Shown one piece after another: positions 1-8,277 of a DNA stretch of 64,000 bases (its first letter is position 1; each line of letters begins with the position of its first letter). A program made the translations under genes and the position numbers. A model generated the notes under the pieces. It did not search any database. It worked only from the letters and a program-made list of their open reading frames with translations, and was not told the DNA's origin. This stretch comes from Ornithinimicrobium sediminis. Lineage in GTDB: Bacteria > Actinomycetota > Actinomycetes > Actinomycetales > Dermatophilaceae. The DNA is taken from contig NZ_JAJSDQ010000001.1 of NCBI RefSeq assembly GCF_021272345.1, positions 868,001 to 932,000 on the forward strand, in the 5' to 3' direction.

Positions 1-1299
1 GATACCGCGGCAAGGACATCCGGTCCGACAGGGCGTGCCAGCGCTACCACGACGTCCTCTCCCACGAGACCGACGGAGCTGCCCGGCTGGCCCGTCCTCG
101 CCCTCCTCTGGGGGCTGCCGCTGTGGTGGGTCGTGGGTCTCTTCTCGCTGAGCACCGTGGTGATGGCGGGCCCGATGCTCCTCTACCTGGTCACCCGTCG
201 CGACGTGCTGGTCGTCCCGGGCTTCCTGCCCTATGCAGCGTTCGTGGCCTGGATGGTTCCCTCAGCTCTCATGCTCGAGGGCGGCACGCTCAGCTATGCG
301 ATGCGGTTCGCCCAGTTCGTGTCGTTCGCCGTGCTGGCGCTCTACGTCCTCAACGCTCGTCGGTCGCTCCCGGCCGAGCGTGTGCTGCCGGCCCTCACCG
401 CAGTATGGGTCTGGGTGGTCCTGGGCGGCTATCTCGGAATGGCCCTTCCCGATCTGGAGCTCTCGTTCACCGTCGGCAAGCTCCTACCCGCCTCGTTGGC
501 CGACAACCCTTACGCAGCCGACCTGTTCTACCCCGGGGTCGCGGAGATCCAGCGACCATGGGGTGCCGAGGAGCCGTTCGTCAGACCCGCGGCACCATTC
601 GCCTACGCCAACGGGTGGGGAGCCTCCATCGCCCTGCTGACGCCTGTGCTGCTGGCCACCGTCGCGCTGGTGGGGAGTCGCGCAGGCATGATGTGGGCAC
701 TGGTCGGCCTGGTGCTGGCCGTGCCGCCCGCAGTTGCCACGACCAACCGGGGGCTCTTCCTCACCTTGGGGGTGGTCCTGGGCTACGCGATGCTCCGCCT
801 CCTGCTGCGAGGGCAGGTCCTGGTGCCGCTGATGGCCACCGCGGCTGCTGCAGCCGTCGCTCTGGCCGGGGGCTGGCATGCTCTCTACGCCTCCGTCACG
901 GCCCGACAGGAGGTGGCCGACACCACCACGGGTCGCAGCAACCTGTATGCGGAGACGTGGGAGCGGACGCTGAGCTCGCCCGTGCTCGGACACGGGGCAC
1001 CACGCCCGTCCTTCAGCAGCGAGATCAACGTCGGAACGCAAGGCATGGTGTGGAACGTCATGTTCTGCTTCGGTCTCGTCGGGCTCGTGCTGTTCCTCTA
1101 CTTCCTCGCCGGGCTCGTCGTGCGCACCTTCTCCGTGCCCAGCACGGCCGGTCTGTGGCTGCACACCGCGCTGGTCGGCGCACTGTTCATGAGCACCTTC
1201 TACGGACTCGACCGCCACCTGCCCTACATCATGGTGGTCGCCGCCCTCCTGCTGCGAGACAAGGGGGATCTCCGCTCCCGGCTGTGGCGTCGGGCATGA
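1..1299 (+). CDS. Wzy / O-antigen-ligase-like polysaccharide polymerase, 5' end outside window
   Basis: The reading frame is open from the first base; the first possible start inside the window (GTG at 133) would cut a transmembrane helix beginning near base 82, so the true start lies upstream or at a start not visible here. The product is almost wholly hydrophobic, with about ten membrane segments, a large periplasmic-type loop and a GRSNLY..W..TL..P..GHG stretch (bases 931-1000) typical of the Wzy_C/O-antigen ligase family. Such proteins polymerise or ligate lipid-linked repeat units at the outer face of the membrane. It overlaps the flippase start by ATGA, so the two are translationally coupled. 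Family assignment rests on topology and that loop motif; substrate cannot be read. Confidence 0.75.
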   Translation, partial: DTAARTSGPTGRASATTTSSPTRPTELPGWPVLALLWGLPLWWVVGLFSLSTVVMAGPMLLYLVTRRDVLVVPGFLPYAAFVAWMVPSALMLEGGTLSYAMRFAQFVSFAVLALYVLNARRSLPAERVLPALTAVWVWVVLGGYLGMALPDLELSFTVGKLLPASLADNPYAADLFYPGVAEIQRPWGAEEPFVRPAAPFAYANGWGASIALLTPVLLATVALVGSRAGMMWALVGLVLAVPPAVATTNRGLFLTLGVVLGYAMLRLLLRGQVLVPLMATAAAAAVALAGGWHALYASVTARQEVADTTTGRSNLYAETWERTLSSPVLGHGAPRPSFSSEINVGTQGMVWNVMFCFGLVGLVLFLYFLAGLVVRTFSVPSTAGLWLHTALVGALFMSTFYGLDRHLPYIMVVAALLLRDKGDLRSRLWRRA

Positions 1300-2882
1300 C
1301 GGCGCCGGCCCAGAACCCCGCTCCCCGTAGGCTGCTGACGTCCGGAGCGGTGAGCCTGACAGGCTCGGCGTTCGCGGCGGGCGCTGCCCTGGTGCTCGCC
1401 ATCGTGGTCGGACGAGGGCTGGGAACGGCAGGGACCGGCCTGTTCTTCCAGGCAGTCGCCCTCTTCACCGTCCTGGCAGGCATCCTCAAGCTCGGCACGA
1501 ACAGCGGACTCCTCCGGTCCTTGGCCCGGTCGCGCGCGCTGGACAGCCGGACGAGCGAGACCAGGGTGCTCTGGTGGGCGACCTGGCCGGTCCTGGTGGT
1601 CTCGGTCGTCGTCAGCGTGCTGCTCGGCGCGCTGGCGGACCCGGTCGCCCGCGTCCTCGCAGGGGGCGGACGTGTCGAGGACCTGGCGGACATCATCAGG
1701 CTCGGCGCCCCGTTCGTGGCCGTCGCCGCTGTGCTGGGGGTGCTGCACACGGGTGTGCGGATGATGCGGGGCGTGGCGGCCTTCACCGTGCTGCAGAACA
1801 TCCTGGTGCCGGTGGGGCGCGTCGCCGGTGTCGGGCTCGTCGTGGGTCTCGGGTGGGGTGTCGTCCACGCCTTCGGCGCCTGGTTGGCGCTGCTGCCCTT
1901 GTGGCTTCTGGTCACCCTCGGGGTCCTGGTCGCTCCGGTACGAGCCGACCTGCGCGCGCGCCGAGCACCGACCGAGAACGGTGAGACGTTCAGGTCGTTC
2001 TGGCGGTTCAGCGGAGGGCGCGCGCTCGGCGCGGCCGTCGAGGTCTCTCTCGAATGGGCGGACGTCATCATCGTCGCGGCGCTGCGCCCGGCGCACGAGG
2101 TGGGCATCTACGCCGTGGCTACCCGTGCAGTGCGTCCGGGCCAGATCGTGGACCGCGCGCTGCGCATCGTCGTCAGCCCGGTGATCGCCCATCAGCTGTC
2201 CTTGGACGACCGGGAGTCCGCGGCCGTCCTGCATACCCATGCCACCCGGGCGCTCGTGCTCCTGTCCTGGCCCTTCTACGTCTCGCTCATCGTCATGGGA
2301 CCGTCGGTGCTGCAGCTCTTCGGTCCTGACTTCGCCGACGGGTACCCCGTGCTGGTGGTCCTGTCAGCGACGTTCCTGGTGGCCACGGTCGGGGGCATGT
2401 TGCAGAGCATCCTGCTGATGGGGGGGCGCAGCAGCTGGCAGGTCTACGAGAAGAGCGCCGTGCTCTGCGCCAGCGTCGTGCTCAACCTCCTGTTGGTCCC
2501 ACGGTGGGGCATCATGGGCGCAGCAGCGGCGTTCGCGGTGGTCGTCACCCTCGACACGCTGGCTGCAGCGACGATCGTCCAGCGGGCGATCGGTGTCGAG
2601 CTGCGGCCCCTGCAGGTGCTTCCCGCGGGCGGGCTTCCCATCGCGGTGTTCGGTGGCGGCGGCCTGCTGGCCCTGGCGGTGTGGGGCCCAGAGCCTGCAG
2701 CGCTCCTGCCCTTCCTAGCGATCTGTCTGCCCGTGTACGGCCTGTCCCTGTGGCTGCTCAGACGCCGTCTCGGGATCGAGACGTTGATGGGGAGGGGTGC
2801 CCATGGCGCGAGCGGCGGCTCGTCGCAGCCGCCCGCGCCGGGCCGGGGGGACACCGGACCGAGCCACCTCCGCAGCGAGTGA
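1296..2882 (+). CDS. Wzx-type polysaccharide flippase (MOP superfamily)
   Basis: A 528-residue integral membrane protein with about 14 predicted helices, matching the usual length of MOP-superfamily lipid-linked oligosaccharide flippases. The N-terminus has a short basic tail before a first helix with Ser/Gly/Ala-rich sequence, and charged residues recur within helices (for example EVSLEWADVIIVAAL near residues 249-263), as in Wzx. The ATG is inside the stop codon of the Wzy-like gene, so they form an operon. It would move undecaprenyl-linked repeat units across the membrane for the upstream polymerase. Its last 168 bases overlap, tail to tail, the convergent glycosyltransferase gene; the C-terminal 50 residues (Gly/Ser/Pro-rich) look disordered. 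MurJ is a less likely alternative. Confidence 0.85.
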   Translation: MTAPAQNPAPRRLLTSGAVSLTGSAFAAGAALVLAIVVGRGLGTAGTGLFFQAVALFTVLAGILKLGTNSGLLRSLARSRALDSRTSETRVLWWATWPVLVVSVVVSVLLGALADPVARVLAGGGRVEDLADIIRLGAPFVAVAAVLGVLHTGVRMMRGVAAFTVLQNILVPVGRVAGVGLVVGLGWGVVHAFGAWLALLPLWLLVTLGVLVAPVRADLRARRAPTENGETFRSFWRFSGGRALGAAVEVSLEWADVIIVAALRPAHEVGIYAVATRAVRPGQIVDRALRIVVSPVIAHQLSLDDRESAAVLHTHATRALVLLSWPFYVSLIVMGPSVLQLFGPDFADGYPVLVVLSATFLVATVGGMLQSILLMGGRSSWQVYEKSAVLCASVVLNLLLVPRWGIMGAAAAFAVVVTLDTLAAATIVQRAIGVELRPLQVLPAGGLPIAVFGGGGLLALAVWGPEPAALLPFLAICLPVYGLSLWLLRRRLGIETLMGRGAHGASGGSSQPPAPGRGDTGPSHLRSE

Positions 2883-3368
2883 GTCCAGTCGGGACAGGAC
2901 GCGCCTCACTCCAGGCGACGGGGTGAGGTCCGTCGCGCGGGTCGGCACGTCACCGGCTAGCGCCCGGGACATCAGGGAGTGCAGCTCTTCCTCCGACACC
3001 GCGACGTGCACGACGGCCTGCTCCCTCAGGAGCAAAGCGAACTCGAGCTGGTGGAAGTCGACGACCTCGTTGAACTCGGGGCTCCGCGGCACGAGGATCG
3101 GGACGGCCCCCACCGCTCGGGCGTCCATCACTCCGCCGGCTCCGCCCTGCAGGACCAGGACGCGGGCTGCCGCATACGTCTCGATGAGGTAGGCATGCGG
3201 GATCATCGCGACGTTCTGGGCGTGCCGGGACGGTCGCGACACCCCGTGCTGCACCAGCACCGACACCTCAGAGTGCGCCTCGGCCCACGTGTCGACCCAG
3301 TCGACCAGACGGTCGAACGGCAGATGGTAGGTGCCGATGCTCACGACGACCTCGGCCCTGGGGATCAC
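2715..3368 (-). CDS. Alg13/EpsF/PssE-like glycosyltransferase catalytic subunit
   Basis: Begins at a GTG that overlaps the stop codon of the Alg14-like gene (GTGA). Starting there gives 217 residues beginning VIPRAEVVVSIGTYHLPFDR, the usual first strand of the glycosyltransferase-28 C-terminal domain. Further family marks are QHGVSRPS, a glycine-rich nucleotide-sugar loop QGGAGGVMDARAVG and VPRSPEFNEVVDFHQLEFA, where the conserved H-Q pair sits. Pairs of this kind (EpsE/EpsF, PssD/PssE, Alg14/Alg13) together form one UDP-sugar transferase, the small membrane partner recruiting this soluble half. A longer open frame upstream to 3599 is antisense-like and not used. The final 50 residues are basic, low complexity, and share DNA with the flippase gene. 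Confidence 0.8.
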   Translation of the reverse strand: MIPRAEVVVSIGTYHLPFDRLVDWVDTWAEAHSEVSVLVQHGVSRPSRHAQNVAMIPHAYLIETYAAARVLVLQGGAGGVMDARAVGAVPILVPRSPEFNEVVDFHQLEFALLLREQAVVHVAVSEEELHSLMSRALAGDVPTRATDLTPSPGVRRVLSRLDSLAAEVARSGVPPARRGRLRRAAARAMGTPPHQRLDPETASEQPQGQAVHGQTDR

Positions 3369-3814
3369 AGGACCACCCCGACGTGTTCGCTCTCCGGCAG
3401 CTGCGCAGCCAACTCCGGCCACTGCACGAAGAAGTGGTCGGCGAACGGGTACAGCAGCCGGCCGCTCAGGGACAGCCGTCGAATCCTGTCCACCGGCTCG
3501 AGATGCACGGTGACAGCACCGAACGCCCCTGCCTGCGCGAAGAAGGGCACAGCCGCAGCCGCGCCCGTGCTCAGGATGACGTCCGGTCGCACCAGGCACA
3601 GGACCTCGTGTGCCAGGAAGGTGTTGCGCACCAGGTTACGGAGGCTGCGCACGGTCGGGTAGTGCGCTTCGACGACCGTCTCGCCGACGAGCCGGGCGAC
3701 CGCGTCATCCGTCGGCAGGGTCACCCACACCCGCTCGTGCTTCTCCCAGAACGGTTTCAGCGCCCACATCTGTGCCAGGTGCCCGCCGGAGGAGCACACG
3801 ATGAGAAGTTTCAC
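3365..3814 (-). CDS. Alg14/EpsE/PssD-like glycosyltransferase membrane-anchor subunit
   Basis: A 149-residue protein starting with GTG directly after the stop of the GT2 gene. The N-terminus KLLIVCSSGGHLAQM is the signature of the Alg14/PssD family (strand, SSGGH loop, helix), followed by VRPDVILSTGAAAAVPF and HLEPVDRIRRLSLSGRLLYPFADHFFVQWPE, the conserved central part. These proteins tether and activate an Alg13-like catalytic subunit at the cytoplasmic membrane; that partner is the next gene, overlapping by four bases. Together they probably add a sugar to a lipid-linked acceptor for the polysaccharide exported by the Wzx/Wzy pair. The donor sugar cannot be read from sequence. Confidence 0.85.
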   Translation of the reverse strand: MKLLIVCSSGGHLAQMWALKPFWEKHERVWVTLPTDDAVARLVGETVVEAHYPTVRSLRNLVRNTFLAHEVLCLVRPDVILSTGAAAAVPFFAQAGAFGAVTVHLEPVDRIRRLSLSGRLLYPFADHFFVQWPELAAQLPESEHVGVVL

Positions 3815-4735
3815 TCAGATCCCCTTTCCTGCGCGCTGCACAGCCCAGATGACCCACCGCGCAGGCAGCAGGTGCGCCCCGATCAGCCAGGCCAGGACAG
3901 CCTTGGGTTGGGCAACGTGGTGTCTGAGGGCTCGCACTGCCCAGGAGCGGCCCAGCGCTCGTTGTCCTGCAGCGGCCCGCGCGAAGGCGATCTGGCTCTG
4001 GATGCGCCCCACTGCCTTGTCGTGCGCGGCGAACTCCGGATGTGCCTGGAGCAGCCAGGTGAGCGCGTCCGCGTACTGGCTCCACTTGCCGAAGAAGTAC
4101 GACTGTCCCTGCCAGGTCACTCGGGTGAGCGGTTCGTTGACCACCAGGACCGGCGTCAGCCGGGACGTCCTCAACAGAAGGTCGTAGTCCTCGCCGTAGC
4201 TGCCCGGAAGCTCCTCGTCCACCATCCCGATAGGTCCCACGAGCGCCTCTCGACGGAACACGAACGAGCTGGAGTGCAGGCCCGCCAGACGGTTGTGCAG
4301 CAGATGCTCGTGTGTGACAGGGCTGTGTGGGACGAGTCGCACGTGGGTGCGCTCGCCTGCGTCCACCTCCATGGCCGTGCCGACCAGCACGGCGTCCGGG
4401 TGCGCCTCCAGGAGCGACATCTGTGCAGCGAGCTTGCCCGGCAGCCACACGTCGTCGTCGTCCAGGAAGGCGACGTAGTCGTGGGAGGCGGCAAGGATGC
4501 CGGTGTTGCGCGCTCCGGCAAGACCACGGGTGCGCGTGTTCGTGACCGTTCGGAGGACGCGACCGCCCCCGGTCGGCACGTTTGGGACGAACGGGTCGCA
4601 GGCGTCGAACACCACGACGACCTCCAGGTCGCCGTCGTATTGCTGGTCCAGCACGCTGGCCACAGCACGCCGCATGAGCTCAGGCCTGTGATGGGTGGGC
4701 ACCACCACCGTCACGCCCGACGACATCCGAGCCAC
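3815..4735 (-). CDS. Family 2 glycosyltransferase (GT-A fold)
   Basis: 306 residues. The N-terminal VTVVVPTHHRPELMRRAV strand-loop is the GT2 nucleotide-binding start; LAGARNTGILAA and FLDDDDVWLPGK (aspartates at 92-95) form the metal/sugar-nucleotide site, and GEDYDLLLR (182-183 E-D) supplies the usual catalytic base. The C-terminal third is helical and basic, with a possible amphipathic membrane contact. It is first in a three-gene operon with the Alg14/Alg13-like pair: its stop abuts the next GTG. A second in-frame ATG three codons downstream (MSSGV) is an equally possible start. Acceptor and donor are unknown; role in the polysaccharide locus is inferred from neighbours. Confidence 0.85.
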   Translation of the reverse strand: MARMSSGVTVVVPTHHRPELMRRAVASVLDQQYDGDLEVVVVFDACDPFVPNVPTGGGRVLRTVTNTRTRGLAGARNTGILAASHDYVAFLDDDDVWLPGKLAAQMSLLEAHPDAVLVGTAMEVDAGERTHVRLVPHSPVTHEHLLHNRLAGLHSSSFVFRREALVGPIGMVDEELPGSYGEDYDLLLRTSRLTPVLVVNEPLTRVTWQGQSYFFGKWSQYADALTWLLQAHPEFAAHDKAVGRIQSQIAFARAAAGQRALGRSWAVRALRHHVAQPKAVLAWLIGAHLLPARWVIWAVQRAGKGI

Positions 4736-4830
4736 CGCCCAACGGACCCGCGTAGGTGCTGGCCATATGCTGAAAGTCCTGCAGTCGCGGCACGCCTCCG
4801 GGAGTTCGCCGGCGAGGAAGGAGGACGAGC

Positions 4831-6168
4831 GTGGTCTCCTCGGCGATGGCCCACCGTGTCTTCACGGTGAAGTCCGGTCTGGCCCAACCACGCACCAGAC
4901 GGGCAGCCCGACGCATGCGCGCCTACGAGAAGGTGGACCCCGAGCTGCTGGGCGTCGTGCAGGCGGCACGGGCCATGGCCGTGGCTCGCACAGCGTTCCT
5001 GACCACCCCCTTCTACCGGGAGCTCTATACACAAGCCGGTTTCGGCCTCGCTGACCTGGCCGACCCGGGCAACTTCGCCATGCTGCCCGAGGTCACGAAG
5101 GATGCCGTGCGCGAGCACGGATCGGACATGGTCGACCCCTCGTCCCGTCGTCGCGGACTGGTCTCGACGACGGGCGGGAGCACTGGCCGCCCGATGCAGG
5201 TCCTGCACGACCCTTCGGCCCCCGTCGCCGCCATGTGGTGGCGTGCCTACCGCTGGTGGGGGGTCGGCGCCGGGGAGCATGCCGCCTTCGTCACCCGACA
5301 GCATCGTGCAGGGTGGAGGGCGCGTGCCTACGACGCGCAGTGGTGGCCGACCCGGCACCTGTACCTCAATGCACGTGGGATGGGTCCGGACGAGATGGAG
5401 AGGTTCGTGCGGCAGTGGAACCGCCTCGAGCCGCAGGTGCTGACGGGATACGTCGAGGCCGTGCACGAGCTCACCGCGTTCGTGGAGGCTCAGGGCCTGT
5501 CCCTGCGACCGCCACGCGCTGTGGCTGTGACCGCCTCCGTGCTGCGGGACGTGCAGCGCGAGCACATCGAGACGGTGCTGCGTGCGCCCGTCTATGACTG
5601 CTACCGCTCTGCCGAGGTGCCATGGATCGCGGCACAGTGTCGCGCGCGCGGTGGGCTGCACATGATGACCGACCTGCGTGTGGTGGAGACGGTCGACGGT
5701 GACGGCCGACCGACACGGGACGGGCAGCTCGGCGACGTGCTCCTCACCGACCTCGTCAACGCCGTCCACTTCCTCGTCCGCTACCGGATCGGCGACCGCG
5801 CTCGGCTGCTGGCCGACGCCTGTCGCTGCGGGATGTCCCTGCCGACCATGTCCCCGGTGGACGGACGGGAGATCGACGTGCTCCGTGCCCCTGACGGGCG
5901 CGTGGTCCCAGGAGGCCTCAGCACGGTCTTCTCCCGCTGGCCTGGTCGGGTGGACCACTTCCAGATCGAACAGCATGCCGACTACCGCATCACCATGCGT
6001 TGTGTGCCGACCCGCTCGCCCGACCATGCCACCCCGGCCGCGGAGGCGGTGGCGCGGGACATCGCCGGCATGCTGGGGGACAGCGTCTCGGTCACGGTCG
6101 AGCTCGTCTCATTCATCGCCCATGAGGGAGGCAAGACCAAGCTGGTGGTGTCGCATGTCCAGGACTGA
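4831..6168 (+). CDS. CapK / PaaK-like adenylate-forming family protein
   Basis: 445 residues; GTG start preceded by a strong AAGGAGG at good spacing, with an in-frame ATG five codons later. The family signature is TTGGSTGRPM (about residues 112-121), equivalent to the P-loop of adenylate-forming enzymes, followed by CYRSAEVPWIAAQC, LTDLVNAVHFLVRYRIGDRA and a Cys pair CRCG, all typical of CapK proteins in capsule loci. The family resembles phenylacetate-CoA ligase, but members in polysaccharide loci are thought to activate or transfer acyl or amino groups onto sugars; the exact reaction is not established. It is divergent from the glycosyltransferase operon and its last 60 bases overlap the convergent TIM-barrel-like gene. 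Confidence 0.75.
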   Translation: MVSSAMAHRVFTVKSGLAQPRTRRAARRMRAYEKVDPELLGVVQAARAMAVARTAFLTTPFYRELYTQAGFGLADLADPGNFAMLPEVTKDAVREHGSDMVDPSSRRRGLVSTTGGSTGRPMQVLHDPSAPVAAMWWRAYRWWGVGAGEHAAFVTRQHRAGWRARAYDAQWWPTRHLYLNARGMGPDEMERFVRQWNRLEPQVLTGYVEAVHELTAFVEAQGLSLRPPRAVAVTASVLRDVQREHIETVLRAPVYDCYRSAEVPWIAAQCRARGGLHMMTDLRVVETVDGDGRPTRDGQLGDVLLTDLVNAVHFLVRYRIGDRARLLADACRCGMSLPTMSPVDGREIDVLRAPDGRVVPGGLSTVFSRWPGRVDHFQIEQHADYRITMRCVPTRSPDHATPAAEAVARDIAGMLGDSVSVTVELVSFIAHEGGKTKLVVSHVQD

Positions 6169-7071
6169 CCCGTTTCTCCGGGCGTTCCTGACGGGGTCGC
6201 TGACCTGACCCCACAGCTCCCGTGCGATCCGCACGGTGCTCTCGATGTGCGCGGTGCTCGACGCACCGAACACGACCGACTCGACGGCGGGGATGTCCGC
6301 GATCCACTCGAGCGCCTCCCTCGGGGGGATGGCGCCGGAGGCGAAGACGGACATGGCGATGGCCCGGCAGCGGTGCTGTTCGAGCACGTCGAGGTAGGCG
6401 TCGATGCCCCCCGACATGCGAAACCCGATCTTGTTGATGTTGGCGCAGACGACAGGTTCCTCGATCCCTGCGTCTTCCAGGGCCTGCACGAGTGAGGGTA
6501 GGTTCATCGTGATGAACCCGGGTTCCGCGCCGTAACGCTCACGCACGTGGCGCGCGAAGACCGCGAACGCCTCGGTGAACTCGAGGCCGAGCAGCAGGTC
6601 CACAACGACGTTCTGCAGGAAGACCACCGGCGTCGGGAGCCCCTCGAACATCCTCATCTCGGCGTCCACAAGCAGGGTGATGAGCCCTTCGACGTCCTTG
6701 CGCGCCAGGGACCGGCCCCCGCGCACGACCGAGCTGAGTATCCCTTCGTCAGGCACGAACTGTCGGACGGCCCCCACCATCCCTCGCTCGGTGACGGCGT
6801 TCGCGTACTTGTGGGCATACGGCATACCAGGGAAGAAGACGAGCTCCGGGTAGCGCTCGGGGCGGAGCCGTGCCGCGTCGCAGATCTCCGCGATCCGCTC
6901 GTGCGTGGTGCACATGAACGTCCGCAGGCCTGCTTCGTAGGCGGCGTCCAGCACCTCCAGGACGACCTCGATGTCCTGGAAGCGCATCGCCTGGGCACGC
7001 GCCTTCTGCTCCGACATGTGGTTGATGCCGAAGAACTGGTTGTCGCCGAACAGCAGCCGGTCCATGGTCAT
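6109..7071 (-). CDS. TIM-barrel-like protein of polysaccharide loci, function unknown
   Basis: 320 residues with alternating strand/helix pattern. Landmarks are LLFGDNQFFGINHMSEQKA at the N-terminus, FMCTTHERIAEIC, CANINKIGFRMSGG and IAMSVFASGAIPPREALEW, then VVFGASSTAHIEST near the end. The last part resembles the phosphate-binding end of aldo/keto reductases, so a distant AKR-like or isomerase-like barrel is the best guess, but the catalytic Asp-Tyr-Lys-His set is not evident. Its ATG overlaps the stop of the MocA-type oxidoreductase (ATGA), implying joint function, perhaps sugar modification. It overlaps the convergent CapK-like gene by 60 bases at the 3' end. I do not recognise a characterised homologue. 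Confidence 0.6.
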   Translation of the reverse strand: MTMDRLLFGDNQFFGINHMSEQKARAQAMRFQDIEVVLEVLDAAYEAGLRTFMCTTHERIAEICDAARLRPERYPELVFFPGMPYAHKYANAVTERGMVGAVRQFVPDEGILSSVVRGGRSLARKDVEGLITLLVDAEMRMFEGLPTPVVFLQNVVVDLLLGLEFTEAFAVFARHVRERYGAEPGFITMNLPSLVQALEDAGIEEPVVCANINKIGFRMSGGIDAYLDVLEQHRCRAIAMSVFASGAIPPREALEWIADIPAVESVVFGASSTAHIESTVRIARELWGQVSDPVRNARRNGSVLDMRHHQLGLASLMGDE

Positions 7072-8273
7072 CGCGCCAGGATCTTCCGTGCGGTCGCGCC
7101 GACTCTGCGCAGACGTCCCGGTCGAGCGGTCCTGCCGCTCCGTGACGGCGGTGCTGTCCTGACAGCGACGTCAGGACGCGCGGTGGCTGTGCCACTGTCC
7201 CGGTCGCGGAGCAGCATCCCGATCACCTCGTCGGTCTGGGCAGCAGAGGCGAAGTCAGCTGCGCCCGACCCTTCGACCATGGCACCGGACGACCTGTCGA
7301 GACAACGGTCGACGAAGTAGTCGAGCTGGGCGCTGTACTCCTCCCCGCGCACGTAGTGGTTCACCGGGTTGCTGAGGTCAGTGGTGTACCGCACGTTCCA
7401 CCCCTGGTGGTATCCGTCGGGGACGTCGGGTCCTCGCAGGTAGACCTGGCACTCCTGCCGGTCGACGTCGATCGTCCCGTGTGTCCCCCAGATCCTGACT
7501 CTGGTCGACATCTTGCGCTGGGACTCGTCCGACCAGTTGACGGACAGCTGGCTGGAGACCCCCTCCGGGTAGCGGATGGTGGCGTAGACCTCGTCCTCCG
7601 TCTCCGCCGAGAGGATGGTCCCCATCACGGTGCCTGAGACCGACAGAGGTTCGCCGAGGTACCAGTTGAGCAGGTCGATCGGATGGGCGGCGTAGTCGTA
7701 GAGGCAGCCACCCCCCTGGTCCCGCCGGGACCGCCACGTGCTTCCGCTGGTCTTGAGGATGACCGGTCCGTATGCCTCTGCCTGCGCGTGCACGACCCGC
7801 CCGACCGCCCCGGCGTCCAGGAGCCGCTTGCACTCCTGGAACGCCGCGACGAACCGATAGTGGTACCCCACCTGGTGGTGGACCTGCCGGGTGTGGGCAG
7901 CCCGAACCAGAGCCAAGGAGTCTTCGGGACGCAGCGTGAGGGGCTTTTCGCAGAAGACGTGCTTGCCTGCGTCGACCGCTGCACTGACCAGGTCGAGATG
8001 CGATGCGGTCGGAGTGGCGACCACCACGGCATCCGTCTCGACCGCGGCCAGCATCCGTGTCGCGTCGGAGTACACCTCGACGCCGGTGTACTTGTGCAGC
8101 ACCTCGAGGACGAGCTTCGAGGCGTCGCAGACGGCGGTCAGCGTCACGTCCGGATGGGGCTTGATGATCGACAGGTGGGAGAGGCCCATCTTGCCCAGTC
8201 CGATGACGGCCACCTTGAGCGGCCGAAGCTGAGGTGAGTCGTTCCTGGTGTAGGTCCGATGCGTGTCCATCAC
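7068..8273 (-). CDS. Gfo/Idh/MocA-family NAD(P)-dependent oxidoreductase
   Basis: About 400 residues. The Rossmann fold shows VAVIGLGKMGLSHL near residue 21, then DAVVVATPTASHLDL and the family hallmark FCEKPLTLRPED with the catalytic-loop lysine; GGGCLYDYAAHPIDLLNWYLG is the C-terminal-domain substrate motif with the conserved histidine. These enzymes oxidise or reduce sugars, often UDP-linked, in surface polysaccharide pathways. The C-terminal 50 residues are Arg/Pro/Thr-rich and probably disordered. Start is ambiguous: GTG at 8273 or ATG at 8270. The gene lies only a few bases after the end of the large exoprotein and overlaps the following barrel-protein gene by four bases, so all three may be cotranscribed. 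Confidence 0.85.
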   Translation of the reverse strand: MMDTHRTYTRNDSPQLRPLKVAVIGLGKMGLSHLSIIKPHPDVTLTAVCDASKLVLEVLHKYTGVEVYSDATRMLAAVETDAVVVATPTASHLDLVSAAVDAGKHVFCEKPLTLRPEDSLALVRAAHTRQVHHQVGYHYRFVAAFQECKRLLDAGAVGRVVHAQAEAYGPVILKTSGSTWRSRRDQGGGCLYDYAAHPIDLLNWYLGEPLSVSGTVMGTILSAETEDEVYATIRYPEGVSSQLSVNWSDESQRKMSTRVRIWGTHGTIDVDRQECQVYLRGPDVPDGYHQGWNVRYTTDLSNPVNHYVRGEEYSAQLDYFVDRCLDRSSGAMVEGSGAADFASAAQTDEVIGMLLRDRDSGTATARPDVAVRTAPPSRSGRTARPGRLRRVGATARKILAR

Positions 8274-8277
8274 CCCA

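Noticed and set aside
7201-7330. GTCGAGACAA as a third hut-type site
   Set aside because: Shares only the GAGACA half; no second half-site at the right spacing and it lies within the MocA gene.
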